In this document: piece by piece, positions 38,621 through 49,867 of the stretch | Numbering within the stretch: position 1 is the first letter of the stretch | Layout of the letters: every line of letters starts with the position of its first letter | DNA from: Sipunculus nudus | Taxonomy: Eukaryota; Annelida; Sipuncula; Golfingiida; Sipunculidae | Reading direction: 5' to 3' | Assembly: GCA_026874595.1 (NCBI GenBank) | Contig: CM049314.1 | Span: 67,071,300-67,135,299 of the forward strand | DNA: 64,000 nucleotides | Position numbers and translations under genes: made by a program | Notes under the pieces: generated by a model | The model's input: the letters and a program-made list of their open reading frames with translations, nothing else | Databases searched by the model: none | What the model was told of the DNA's origin: nothing

Positions 38621-39276
38621 AATATACAATACAACCTACAGAACATAACTACGAATCAACAACTGCAGCATCTTCAATAACTACATCAGTATCGGACCAT
38701 GTGTATACAGGGACGTCATCGCCTGACGCCTTTGGTCCAAGCACAACACCAGAAACTCCTAATCCAGAAACATCTGGTGAAGCCACAGTTAGCCGAACAA
38801 TCACCAACAACGAAAATACAAGGGGAATTACCGAGGTGACGTCATCAACCCCTCCCCTCACGACGTCACAAGGAAAACAGGGAACGGAAATGACGTCATC
38901 ATCAAAAAGACCCTCCCCCCGAAAAACCATCTTTCTCATCCGTTCAGAATGGCAATACAAGGGGAATTACCGAGGTGACTTCATCAAACCCTGCCATCAC
39001 GACGTCACAAGGAAAACCGGGACCGGAAATGACGTCATCGTCAAAAAGACCCACCCCCGGAAAAACTGCCTACTCATCCGTTCAGACTAGCCGCGCTGTA
39101 CACACAAGTTCCGGCTCGGTGAAGGGGTCACCTACAAACGCTCCCAAACCGACAGAAGACCCACACACCCCGCTTGCTTTATATCTGCCTATAGCTCTGA
39201 GTGCTTTGGCTGTGGCCATTTCCGTGATCGTAGTGTTCGTAGTTCTGCGGTACCGCAGCAGGGCTGGCCCGAATAG
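38621..39276 (+). pseudogene. Copy 4 exon 4, frameshifted stalk exon
   Basis: One-base insertion in the first stalk repeat. The shifted frame runs KTIFLIRSEWQYKGN… to a stop ending at 39090. The site differs from the copy-3 lesion. Confidence 0.8.
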
Positions 39277-39775
39277 GTCAGTAAACTGCACCTCTCTATA
39301 TTGTTGATTTGTTGATCCCAATAATTATTGATATGATAATTATAACCAATATTGTTAGAATCATCATCAACTGAGCTGTTATCATTGCCATCATCTATAT
39401 GATTAATACTCCCGTCGTCGTAAATATAACCATCATTCCCACAATCACCAAGATCATTCATCATTGTTGTCAATGTTTAACGTATACAAATCTGTTTGAT
39501 AAAAATATATAAACACGAATCATCATAAATAAATTGCTATAAAAGTTAATAAATTATAAATTTTGTACATAGAAGTATAAAAGAAATGGTGCTCATGTCC
39601 CGTGAAACTTTTCACAAGCATGTTTCTTATCCGAATGGTCAGCGTATGTTTTGTCTACGTGATTCGTTTTTAGCCGACAAGTGGATATATTTAAAAGTAA
39701 AACTGCTGACTAATCTTAGTTAATTACCTGATACACGATACATGCTATATTATACTATTTATTCCTTTATTACAG

Positions 39776-40280
39776 CAGTAAACAGGGACATGAAGCAGTT
39801 CATCAAGAAACAGAGGAGGCAAGAGACAGCAATTCTACAGAACTAACCGAAATACCAGACCAAGACCTAGACCCAGAATACGCCGAAATAGGGCCTGTTG
39901 GTACCTGTAGGAATGACCACACGTATACCAGCCTCAACAGACCATATATAGACACGGGAGATTACCTAGAGGCTGGGGACGTAAGAGGGACCCTCGTTTT
40001 GGTGAAAAAACGGGAGGATGCTCAACAAATACGGGAGCGGCAAGCGAGCGGGTCACGAGACACGTACGCCGTCATGCGTCATCCGGGAATATTCCCAAAC
40101 GAGACTGAAAATTTGGAGGACTTGGACGAACCCAGGGGTTATATGGTTAGGAACCGTTCTCAAAGTTTTGATATACCGAGGGATGACTATTTTGATATGT
40201 CCGGCATGTCTTCCCCATCAGGATCCGCGCCTGACATACCTTCAGCGACAGCTTTATTCTCTATAGGGGATCGGTTTTAA
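39776..40280 (+). CDS. Copy 4 exon 5, cytoplasmic tail
   Basis: Open. Starts SKQGH after the tandem acceptor. The ITAM-like pair, YAVM, YMVR and YFDM are kept. A canonical AATAAA lies at 40407-40412, which is AATAAC at the same site in copy 1. Confidence 0.7.
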
Positions 40281-40544
40281 TTATGGATCATTGTGATCAC
40301 CATATTAATTTAGTGCGATCTTTGTTCACCAGAGGGCTCATCTGTACGCTGCACAACTCTTCTGTGCACAGCTGTGGAACAGCTACTCAAGAGAGGTTAA
40401 GTCAATAATAAATTTCTGCTAGCGTGTTTGCGTACTGCGTGTTTTTACGCAGAAATCAGGTATAATTTAAAGCAGACATTGTTTGGTAAAAAATGTAGAT
40501 ATAGTGCATTTATTAAGCAAACTAAATATTCCTAACTATATATA

Positions 40545-40701
40545 TATATAAAGAGAGAGTGAGAGCGAGAGAGAGAGGGAGAGAGAGAAAGAGATGTAAG
40601 AATATATATATATATATATATATTCAGATGAAGAAGCCTCATAAGTTTTCGAAGCTTAGAGCTCCTTAATCATTTGGCATTGGAATATGTATAAAAAGCG
40701 G

Positions 40702-40742
<41 letters not shown>
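40545..40742. repeat. (TA)n/(GA)n tracts after copy 4
   Basis: GA run about 40552-40595, TA about 40605-40623 and about 40706-40741. They lie in the same place as the tracts behind copies 2 and 3. Confidence 0.85.
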
Positions 40743-40751
<9 letters not shown>

Positions 40752-41683
40752 ATGATTAACAATTGATGATATCCATAATACACGCGTGGTACAGTGTGAT
40801 AGTTCCCCGATTGGCTACTCTGAACTTTTACCATGATGTTCTATGATTCAATCGGGTTATTTTTCAGTTACTTATGATGATAAGTTATAAATGTCCAGTC
40901 CAGTTATTCAGGTTATGTTGAGCTCATGCCCTCTAACATTTTAATGGTTTGAAATTCATCAGTAATGTTCATTGCAAATGACGATTGACGATGCGTATAA
41001 TAGCGATATGGTTATGTGAGTCCATGATAATATATATGGCCGGAGTTAACATTGGCATATCTAGATTATTAACTGATATATTAAAAGTAAGCATGAGTCA
41101 GTTTATGCCTAAGTTGATGATGTCTGTTGTTTACTTGATATTATTGTACGTAAGCTTAAGAGGTGATCTCTCAACACGGTGGTATCTGTGGCGGGAATGT
41201 GCACGTATACGTGAGGAATGACGTCACGTAATTATAGTTATCGATATTGTGGGGTCGTACTAATATCATGTCAGGCCTCAATGTCTAGTGCACCATATAA
41301 CCGGCATCGCGATTTAATCATTTTCTTATAGTGTTTTCAACTAACTTTTGTTTCCATATTTTTCTTTGTTGTGTGTCGGTTAGATGAATCTTTAGAACGC
41401 AAATCTGCAGGCAAATCTGACGTGTGTTATTGTAACGAGGAATATTCAATTAAAGCATGTGCCAGGTGACATGATTGAGAAATGGAAACCATGGTGTATA
41501 GAAAAAGCTACACAAATGGTTTCCTAACAATATAGTTTCATATAGCCGTAACATTTAAAAAATAGACATACATGTACACCAATTTTTTATTAAACAGTTA
41601 CAAAGAGTAGTTGAAAAAGCGATGGTTTAAGCCACTACAGCCTCTGGTCGTGTGAACATACGGCGGCAGATGTTCCTCATAAC

Positions 41684-41684
<1 letters not shown>

Positions 41685-41733
<49 letters not shown>
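41685..41733. repeat. (GA)n microsatellite
   Basis: Pure GA run close to the right edge of the array. Shared spacer sequence ends about 180 bp further on. Confidence 0.9.
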
Positions 41734-41736
<3 letters not shown>

Positions 41737-42207
41737 ACTATGTTTCCATGTAAGTGCTAAATATATATACTTAAGTCCACATAGCTCACGGAACTTTTTT
41801 TGTGCAGGTTTTAAATGAACTGATTTATTATTAATAAATAAATGATATTATTTTTGGCTTGTCTTTGATTGTTCAAATGCGACGATTTGTAATTGAACCC
41901 CGTGCTGACATCTTGAAATCGCTTTAAAATCATCCACTTTATTTACTTGCATTGGAGATTATTTTTATACTCTATTTTCAAGAATGGCTTATTTTAAGAT
42001 TAAAAAAAGGAACCAAGTAGAGTAAGGGTTAGCCCTATGCTTAGTACAATGCTGAATACTTTCCAAGGGGGGTGTTTAACACTGTTTTGTTTCCCCTCAA
42101 TTCAAATGACTCTACTTAAACACCATTTTAGCATAATTTTAGCCAGATAAAAATCTTTGTCTATCACCATAAATTTAATGTTTGATGTTCAGAAATATCG
42201 AATAGTA

Positions 42208-42891
42208 CGGTGGCTGATTTAGGACACAGAAAAAAAAATATTTATCTCGAGATCTCGCGATAACATCTCGAGATCTCGACATAAGTTTCGGAAAAAAAAA
42301 TCTAGGTAAACTTAATCTATTAAACCTTTCATAAAAATGAGCCAATCCCATGGGTAAAGGCGGTGTCTTTGACTATATCCAAGTGTTTTTATAACATGGG
42401 TGGGGGGGGGGGGTGCAAAAATTGCCACCGATCGTAATAGAAAGACGTCCGGCAGAAACATCTTGCTTCAATTCAGAAAGTACAGATTTCTGTAAATGAC
42501 AAATACTGCATTGTTTCACAAGCTCTAACGAATATCAACTAGTAATCTTACAATTACTCGGTTACATGTTTTTATCTGTATGTTAACACTTGCTCAAGTG
42601 CCTAGTGTACAAGTAGCCTGTAGATAAAATGTTTATACGTCAAAGTGGCGTTATAAGACCCATTCCCAGCTATAGAGTTACCTTTTTATATTTGCTTCCT
42701 AATTTTTTTTTGCTTTCTAAATTTTTTTTGCTTCCTAAAATTTTTTTTTTTTTTGCTTCCTAAAATTTTTTTTTTGCTTCCTAAAAATTTTTTTTGCTTC
42801 CTAAAATTTTTTTTGGCAAAATTCTATGTCGAGATCTCGAGATGTTATCGCGAGATAAATATATTTTGTCTGTGTCCTAAATCAGCCACCG
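42208..42891. mobile_element. 684-bp MITE with long terminal inverted repeats
   Basis: The left end (CGGTGGCTGATTTAGGACAC, 42208 on) is repeated in inverse orientation at the right end (to 42891). TA dinucleotides flank both sides as a likely target duplication. The inverted repeats span about 75-80 bp and contain the palindromic words CTCGAGATCTCG and ATCTCGCGATAAC. The inside has a G run and a tandem series of TTTTTTGCTTCCTAAAA-type units (about 42700-42820). No transposase ORF. Confidence 0.85.
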
Positions 42892-43289
42892 TAGAATACC
42901 AGTCTTTAATGAGGAAAAAAAAACTTTTTAAATTTAATGTTTAACTATAAAGCCAAGTTATTGAGTACCGTAACTATTTTAGAGAACCCACTTATCGTGG
43001 CAGTTTAAATAAGAAACAAATTTTGGAAATATATGGATGACTTTGAAATCTTATTTATATGTATTTTGCAATGTGTCACACCATCCAGGCAAAGAAGAAA
43101 AGGCAAAAGCCGAGGACCGTTGTCGACCTTTCAATTAAATATGAGGAAAAAGACGGAGTAGCTAGAAGATTTAATGTTATGTTGCGTCATTTGGATATAT
43201 TTTTCATACCGTTAGGGAACAAACAACCGCATTATGAACAGCCTGCAACTAAATTTTGTTTCACGCAGCAAAGTCTTTTCCCAACGTCA

Positions 43290-43520
43290 TAAAAATACAC
43301 GGCCTGACAGTCGACGAGTAAAACGCTCGGCAGTCTTCGTTGGGGACCCAGGATCGATCTCCGGGTTGGCTGTGATTGTGGGTTGTGGTGGCTCGTCTAA
43401 GATCGGTGGTTTACGTCCCTGCATATTACCGAACGCGATCACCTGATCCATGGAGAATGCCTCGTATTAAAATATGCTGTAAAATCCATGTAAAATAAAT
43501 AAAGCTTGTATTAAAATGGT
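43290..43520 (+). mobile_element. tRNA-derived SINE-like fragment
   Basis: GAGTAAAACGCTCGGC resembles a tRNA-type A box region and GGATCGATCTCC a degenerate B box about 35 bp later. The stretch ends in AAATAAATAAAGC. The match is weak. Confidence 0.3.
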
Positions 43521-43523
43521 CAT

Positions 43524-43592
43524 TAATAATAATAATAATAATATATAGTATTTATATAGCGCCAATTCTCCGATGTTCGGACTCACAGCGCA

Positions 43593-43631
<39 letters not shown>

Positions 43632-44268
43632 TTCATGGAAATCTACTCCCTGTGCCTGGCCCAGAAAAAAAATGATGAATATTAATTACCAAAAACTTAC
43701 CGAAAGAGATACGTTTTTAAATTAGTTTTAAATGATATAAGAGTTAGACATTTTCTAAGTGTAATGGGAAGTGAATTCCACACTTTTGGGGCTATGAAAC
43801 GGAAGGAACGTTCACCGAGTTTCATATTACACTTAAGTACTTAAGAAGATTTCCGCCAGCCGAGCGCAGCGTACACAAAGGCCGAAAGGTTATTATTTTT
43901 TCAGTCAAATATGCTGGAAGTGAGTAATCATAACGGCGGTAAACAAAAACAGCAATTTTGTATTGTATGTGGTACTTGATGGGAAGCCAATGGAGCTGTT
44001 TGAGGAGCAGGGTGACGTGGTCGGTCTTACGCTTCTTAAGATTGAGACGCGCAGCATTATTCTGGACCATCTGTAGCCGCGAGACTTGCTCTGCAGGTAA
44101 CCCAGCAAGAACTGAATTACAGTAATCCAGGCGAGATATTACTGTGGCGCAAATGAGCCGACAGCACGCATTAATAGAGAGGAAACGCCGGATTGAAGTT
44201 ATACGGCGGAGCTCGAGAAAGGCCGCACGACATATACCACTAATATAATCATGCATCATCATTCCCAC
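43524..44268 (-). mobile_element. 5'-truncated non-LTR retrotransposon (LINE)
   Basis: A minus-strand ORF (43822-44268) reads as the end of a LINE reverse transcriptase. It has IRRFLSINACCRLI, ISRLDYCNSVLAGLP, LQMVQNNAARL, HVTLLLKQLHWLPI and a late LRSAGGN, words typical of CR1/L2-like Jockey-superfamily elements. It is followed by a 3' UTR containing a (CA)n run (43596-43629), a GGCGCTATATAAATAC motif and an (ATT)n tail at 43524-43543. A second copy with the same end lies at 62425-63137. Confidence 0.85.
43596..43629. repeat. (CA)n microsatellite
   Basis: A pure CA run inside the 3' UTR of the LINE fragment. Confidence 0.9.
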
Positions 44269-44279
44269 CTAAAACTTCA

Positions 44280-44430
44280 TTATAGATAAACAGTGGTAAG
44301 TGTTCGGTAGGTTGGGGTAACCGAAGAAGCCGAAGGAAACGAGCGGCCTTGGACGTGTCAATATAACCGACTCTCATAGCCACGCCGGGGATCGAACCCT
44401 GCTCGCCAGCAGAGACGAAAAAGAAAACAT
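44280..44430 (-). mobile_element. tRNA-derived SINE-like fragment
   Basis: On the minus strand AGGGTTCGATCCCCGGCG is a good B box with a T-arm-like surround. The A-box side is missing or decayed. It abuts the LINE fragment. Confidence 0.4.
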
Positions 44431-44439
44431 AATTTTCTT

Positions 44440-46898
44440 TTTTATTATGGATAACTTTTGATACACTTATTGTATATTTTTCAATTTAATCAACCTTTGA
44501 CTGATATTGATTTACAACGAATATACAAACGTCATTTTAGATTATATCCAGGTTATATGTTATGTTATTCTGTGGGAGCAAGAGTCTTTGATGACCTATT
44601 TCCCATGGCTTCAGAATATTGGATATCCCCAGCAGACACCGTTTAATTTCGGTGTACCTTGGGCTTCATTATAAAAGTAATTTTGTCCCCTCGCATAACG
44701 AATTTATGAGTGAAATGTCCAAAAAGTAAGCCCACTTGAGTCCGAAATAGAACATCGGGGTATTAAAAGCAGGTCTATCATTCCATTTGAAAGGGATGGG
44801 AATAGAGAACAGTTTCATTATATAACAGAAGGGAAGAGCGTTTTTATGTTTATTTCTCTTCAGTCAGGCACCGGTATTAGACTGCAGGTTCCAACTCTTG
44901 TACCAAAGCCAAGGTACTCCGTTACATATTTTGCTTTGTGTGTTTGATGCAAGAAAAAAGCATAGGCCTATTATGCTCCTGACACATTTTCGTGTATTTT
45001 ACTTGAGGTACAATTAAGGACGCCTCCTCATGATGGTCTCAGGAATGCCTCATCGTTCTCTGAGCTCCATCTTCTTCATACTGATTATCCTAAACATCAC
45101 CTTCCCATTTTACACCGACCTGTCTCATTGACCCAGTTCTTACAATGTGCTCCGTACAAACCGTTTGATGGTTAATGCCCATCAGCATTAGGTCATATCA
45201 GTCCATATAAATGTTTACACAGTGTTTACACGTGCAAAATATATTTATTATATGAATAAAAGGCCAACAAATTAACTTTGGTCGTTTATTTAAATCGATC
45301 ACTGGCTTCAAACTTACCAATATTAAAGTTGTTATTATATACCTTCGTGCCGATAACATTATCAGACAAATTGTTCCAAATGACAATTCAGACAAAACGT
45401 TAACTGCATCCACACCAGGTACCTAAACAACAACAGCATTTAGTACAAACGTTTAAATTCAATATATGACATTCAAATATCTTATGCGAAGTTAAGCCAA
45501 AATAGAGAGAGATCCTCTCCGCAGATAGAATTTTTCACCGACATAATGGTGACATGCGAAATATAAAGATTCACTATTTCACAATCTCAACGGGTTTTAT
45601 CTTGGTTCCTGTTCTTATTAATTAGCATTTAATCCTATTAAAACCAGGTTACATTTCATGCAAAATGAAGCTTTTAAATTTCAAGTTAGAAAACAAGAAC
45701 CGAAGCAAAAACGAAGCAAAATATAACACATATCACCGTTGGTGATTGGAAGAGAGAATACAATTTCAAAAAGAAAGACAACACGTACTGTATTTTTTTT
45801 AATTAGATATTTTATCTCTTGACTCTAGATGGATGAGCTAAGTATCGAGTTAAAGCTTTGGTTTTATATGTTTTACTTTTACATTCGATACTTCTGATGC
45901 AAAATTTAAAGCTTCCTTTAAATTCTATAAGAGACCGGGCTATGGTACATTTGATCCTAGTTCCCTTTCCTTTAGACGTCTTCTTTAGGTAACCAAAAGA
46001 TACAGCTAACCTGGATGCATTCCTGCTACACTAATAAAACTCTCTTTTAACAGTTGTTTGAAGGACCTTCACTTTTCTTCCGGTGAGTTCGGACGTATTT
46101 CTTAGTTTACATGTGTGTAATTGATAACGAAAAATTACACTAATTGTTATAATGAATGTCCTTATGAAAGGAATCACATATCTATGCCAAGTTTCACAAA
46201 ACCCATTTTAAAGTTTAAGAAAAAAATATATAGTTCTCACATGTCCTGCCTCTGATCAGATCAAATTTTGTTCTTTTTCTTTACGTATAAGAACATAAAA
46301 CAATCTGTGTTCGTGACGCATTAAAATTATTACTTTACCTTCGTTATTAAATTTCCTAGGCCATGGTAACAACTGAATAAACATTCCAGGTAAGTTAGTA
46401 ATTGAGGTGACTTTGTCATGTAGACATCGGGCATTACGCCCCAGATTCAGGATACATTTTCAGGGCAAAAGGGTACTTTTTATATAAGCTGTTTTTTTAT
46501 ACACGTGAAAATACACTTAAGGTTTCATCCTTGGTGAAATAATGAAAACTTAAGGGTGTCTGATTACATATTTTCCAAATAAAAAAAGTAACTTATTTAT
46601 TAAAACTTAAATCAAATAAGTTACTTTAAGTTTTGATATTTTATATTTTGAATATTTATTATATAATATAAGATCATCATTAGAATCATTAGAAATCTGA
46701 GAATGCAGTCTTTCCTGCCCAGTCACACACAGCTGTATGTTAAACACTGAAGAAAAACAAGACTGTAAATTCACTACAGTCTGTATCACGGGATGCGACC
46801 CGATCATCAGGTGAATGTTGTTGGAATGAAGCTAATGGCGTGGTTTAAAAGACCGAGACTTTGCGAGATTACGAGATTATGCTTTGTGTGTGTGTGTG

Positions 46899-46980
<82 letters not shown>

Positions 46981-49165
46981 CTTGATCCATTTATTTATAA
47001 GGACAAATTACACCCTGTCTGTTCAAATGTTGGTCTTTTTATATAGATATATTTGAAGAATTTAACTTTATAAATACATGTAATTCAATATTTCGTTCAT
47101 ATTGTTTGTACGATGTGTCATAATGTTAAAACCAACACATTTTTTTTTAATATGATACAGTGACTTCAGTGTGAAAATGTGCTATTTGTTTAAGATTTTC
47201 AGAGTCTGTCTGAGGGCGCGGAGGAAAATGTTAGTCACCAAGAAGCGGAAAATTGCAATCATGATTACTAATATAGATTCATGATACTCATTGTAACGTT
47301 TATACAGCAACCAGCAGGGGTTTCTAAGTAATCCAAGTTTACTGAGGAGCATTATAAATAAACCATAGATCAAAGAGACCGAATGGGCTCTTTTTTAAAT
47401 AATCACACAATTTTCTGTGAGGGCAAACATGTCAGACATCCCTATACTGTCTAAACCAGTATGTTGTACCTATGTTCATAAGAAACACGACCAGTTACTT
47501 TATGTGTGCCAAATATACGGCAAGTATGAGCTTGGTAAGGTCAGGTCGTGCCAATTAAAATATAATCTTATGACGTCATAATGTCACTTGTGTTGTGTAA
47601 CGGTTTGGGTTCATAGTGAACCGAATTCTGGATAAATAAGTTTAGAGTAGATCAAATATTGCAGACATTCTATATCTAATTAGACCTAACTTCCTATTTT
47701 TATACGACCGATGACCAATTAAACTGTATGCTTTATCCAAGCCTGGCCTTACATCTGTCCTGTCGTGACGATTTATAAGAAGAACTCCTGAAAACTGATC
47801 AATCGTTAATATGCTTATCCAGTGAAAAAGCTCTCATATTACGTCACCATTTGAAGATCCCGTATATAAAAAAGTGACTTTTTTGTTATATCTAAAAATT
47901 TATACTCAGTTGGTTATGGACTGATTTCTGCTCAAATATGATAACATTTCACACACAACACATAAAATAAAAAACATAATAGACTAGTAAACAAAAATGT
48001 ATCTGGAGATATTTTTATGAAGTTTGATAAAGATTTTTCCTGAAATCTGTCCTAGTTTTACCTTAGGTATGGAACATAACGTTTTAATAAAACTTAAATT
48101 TTAAGATGTCTATAGATTTTTGTGTTACTTACCAAAATAAATCCAGCTGGATGGGGAATTCTATATAGCTAACAGTGATATATACTTGTGGGATGTGAAG
48201 TGAGTTTGATGTAATTTTTTTGTAAATTAAATTTAACGTTGATGGTATCTCAGTGTATTACTGGTAACACGTATTATAATAATCAGGTTTGTAAATGCTT
48301 CAGACCGTACAAAATGTCACTCAAAGGTACTATCTCCTAATAGATTATATACTATTAATATGATATGTAATTAGTGTATGGATTTTTTTATAACAATAAA
48401 CATGAACCGCATGTCACGTAAGGAGATGGACCAAGAATTTGCAGGTAATGTGATCAAATACGTAAGTATGCCTCTTAGTTCCCGACAGATTTTGTTCGAT
48501 TTTGTTCTATCAGAGAGCTCTGCCTAAAAAAACTCACTTGAGCAACTTTTTGGACGGCACAAAAAAGGAAGAGATTGAAAGAGGAATAGGAAGAGTCAAG
48601 TCTAGGTTTGCAATGGCATCGTTTGTTTTCAGTCGAGCGTCATGTTCAAAGGGTATATAACGTAGAAAGTACTCCGACGGGCCATATTAGCCACCCAGTG
48701 GCGGATGGCTAGGATAAAATATGACGCACTTTATTTGACAGCTATCTTTCGTGGCTCGATTTTACAAATCGCCTGGCTTCAAACAGCTTGAGGGGTTTGC
48801 CTAAATCTAGCACATATAGTCGGGTCAGTACATAGTTTAGCCCTAAATTAATTGCTACAGGGTTTCTATACGGTGTTAAATGGTAGCATCTAACCCTGAA
48901 TCAATATACGTAAAATCTAAATCAAATCTTCTGAAGGTTTATTATTTCCAAATTATGCAAAATGGTTGCCGATCACACTAATCCGCTGACATGATACTGA
49001 TCACCATTTAAACTCTTTAAGCTATACGTTCCGTTTTGCGCTGGTGCTGAAATATTGTTGTCCCTGCATAATCCATTTTGAATAACCTTTAATGGCAATT
49101 CCATCGGACGACTGATGTGGATTTTGTACCGTGCGTCAGTTTATCTGACAGTACCATTGGATTAG
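44440..49165. other. Intergenic stretch, no gene recognised
   Basis: AT-rich DNA with only short unsupported ORFs. Visible items are a (TA)n-(GA)n composite at about 46905-46978 and a 44-bp segment (46785-46828) matching the unique intron insert of receptor copy 2. I searched by eye for further minus-strand SLC5 exons and found none. Confidence 0.6.
46905..46978. repeat. (TA)n-(GA)n microsatellite
   Basis: TA run to about 46950, then GA run to 46977. Confidence 0.9.
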
Positions 49166-49182
49166 ATGACCAGAGGACTCAC

Positions 49183-49318
49183 CCCTGTAGATAATCCTGC
49201 CGGTCATTCCTGGAACTAATAAGAGGAAGAAACGGAGGATATTCAGGTGCATGGTCGCCACGCATCAAGCCCCTGCCGTGATTATACTTTTGGCCGCCAG
49301 ACTGCGCTGTACAATGAC
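49183..49318 (-). pseudogene. Relic exon of an SLC5-type transporter, inverted
   Basis: The reverse complement aligns end to end (136 nt each) with SLC5 exon 8 at 62151-62286, roughly 80% identical by eye. Shared words include VIVQRSLAAKSII and FLVPGMTGRI-type residues (here LLVPGMTGRIIYR). Donor GTGAGT is kept. The acceptor AG is CG, a compensated -1/+1 pair lies mid-exon, and an in-frame TGA replaces Gly. Intron sequence upstream is also similar to about 49365, so this came from genomic duplication and not from a retrocopy. No companion exons are seen. Confidence 0.8.
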
Positions 49319-49430
49319 CGTATGAATATTCACGTAAGCGCACTGAGCATGGTCAGTCCATCCTTATTCATGGAAACCAAGGACAGTACTTGTCAGTCAG
49401 CATGTTGTTTTTCACCCTCCTTTACTTAAA

Positions 49431-49692
49431 GGTTGCATTATTTCTATGACTTAACCACTGCACAGTTGCATGGTTTCCCTGGGTTTCGCCATCATTCAGC
49501 AAATGGCCTAGAATGTTAAAGCCACTGGGAGTGTTGTATTGCATGATGCATCTTAGATTTAACCTGATTCGTATGTATATCACACTCTCATTTGGCCTTC
49601 TAGGCAAATGGCCGGACCCCTGGCGGGGAAACCAGGCAAACCATGCTATATCAGGCAGTGGTTAAGTGGAAAGAGTTATAGAACGAATGCAG
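49431..49692. mobile_element. Imperfect inverted-repeat (MITE-like) element
   Basis: The left arm (about 49431-49492) contains ACTTAACCACTGC and GCATGGTTTCCCTGG. The right arm (about 49618-49692) carries the inverse of both words. Arms are about 60-75 bp and the loop about 125 bp. No clear target duplication. Confidence 0.5.
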
Positions 49693-49834
49693 CGTATTAT
49701 CAACGTGCAAGGACTGCAGTTATAATGGTAAAATCCAGAGTTAAAAATTACCCTTGTTCTCAGCTAATCAATCATATGGTGCTTGATACATCGTTTATGA
49801 GTTAAATTATGAGTCAATCCAAGGCAATGCATAT

Positions 49835-49839
<5 letters not shown>

Positions 49840-49867
<28 letters not shown>

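Larger units (their letters stand above)
34684..40280 (+). pseudogene. D8C receptor copy 4, frameshifted (5 exons)
   Basis: Exons 34684-34744, 36515-36736, 37260-37436, 38621-39276 and 39776-40280. Splice sites are all canonical. The second D8C exon is 6 nt shorter than in copies 2 and 3 (frame kept). The stalk exon is 656 nt against 655: one extra T near 38929-38934 (ATCTTTCTC against ACCTTCTC) shifts the frame to a stop ending at 39090. The membrane helix and tail remain open in the original frame. The predicted product is a soluble D8C-mucin protein; alternatives are a young pseudogene or a one-base sequencing error. Read-level support would settle it. Confidence 0.7.
3150..41915 (+). repeat. 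Tandem segmental duplication array, four units
   Basis: The same non-coding and coding landmarks recur in order four times. They include the upstream block at about 3180, 14230, 22800 (joined later) and 32180, the leader exons at 5779, 16906, 24731 and 34684, and the tail-exon stops at 11198, 22345, 30233 and 40280. Leader-to-leader spacings are about 11.1, 7.8 and 10.0 kb. Intronic sequence is as recognisable as exonic sequence, which indicates recent unequal duplication. Unit 2 has lost about 3 kb of spacer before unit 3. Homology to the unit-1 3' spacer ends at about 41915. Confidence 0.9.

Noticed and set aside
42690-42820. CRISPR-like array (GCTTCCTAAAATTTT units)
   Set aside because: Units are degenerate, directly adjacent, without spacers, inside a MITE in a eukaryotic genome.
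44458-44646. 62-residue ORF starting MIHLLYIF
   Set aside because: No recognisable family, no splice context, and a length expected by chance.
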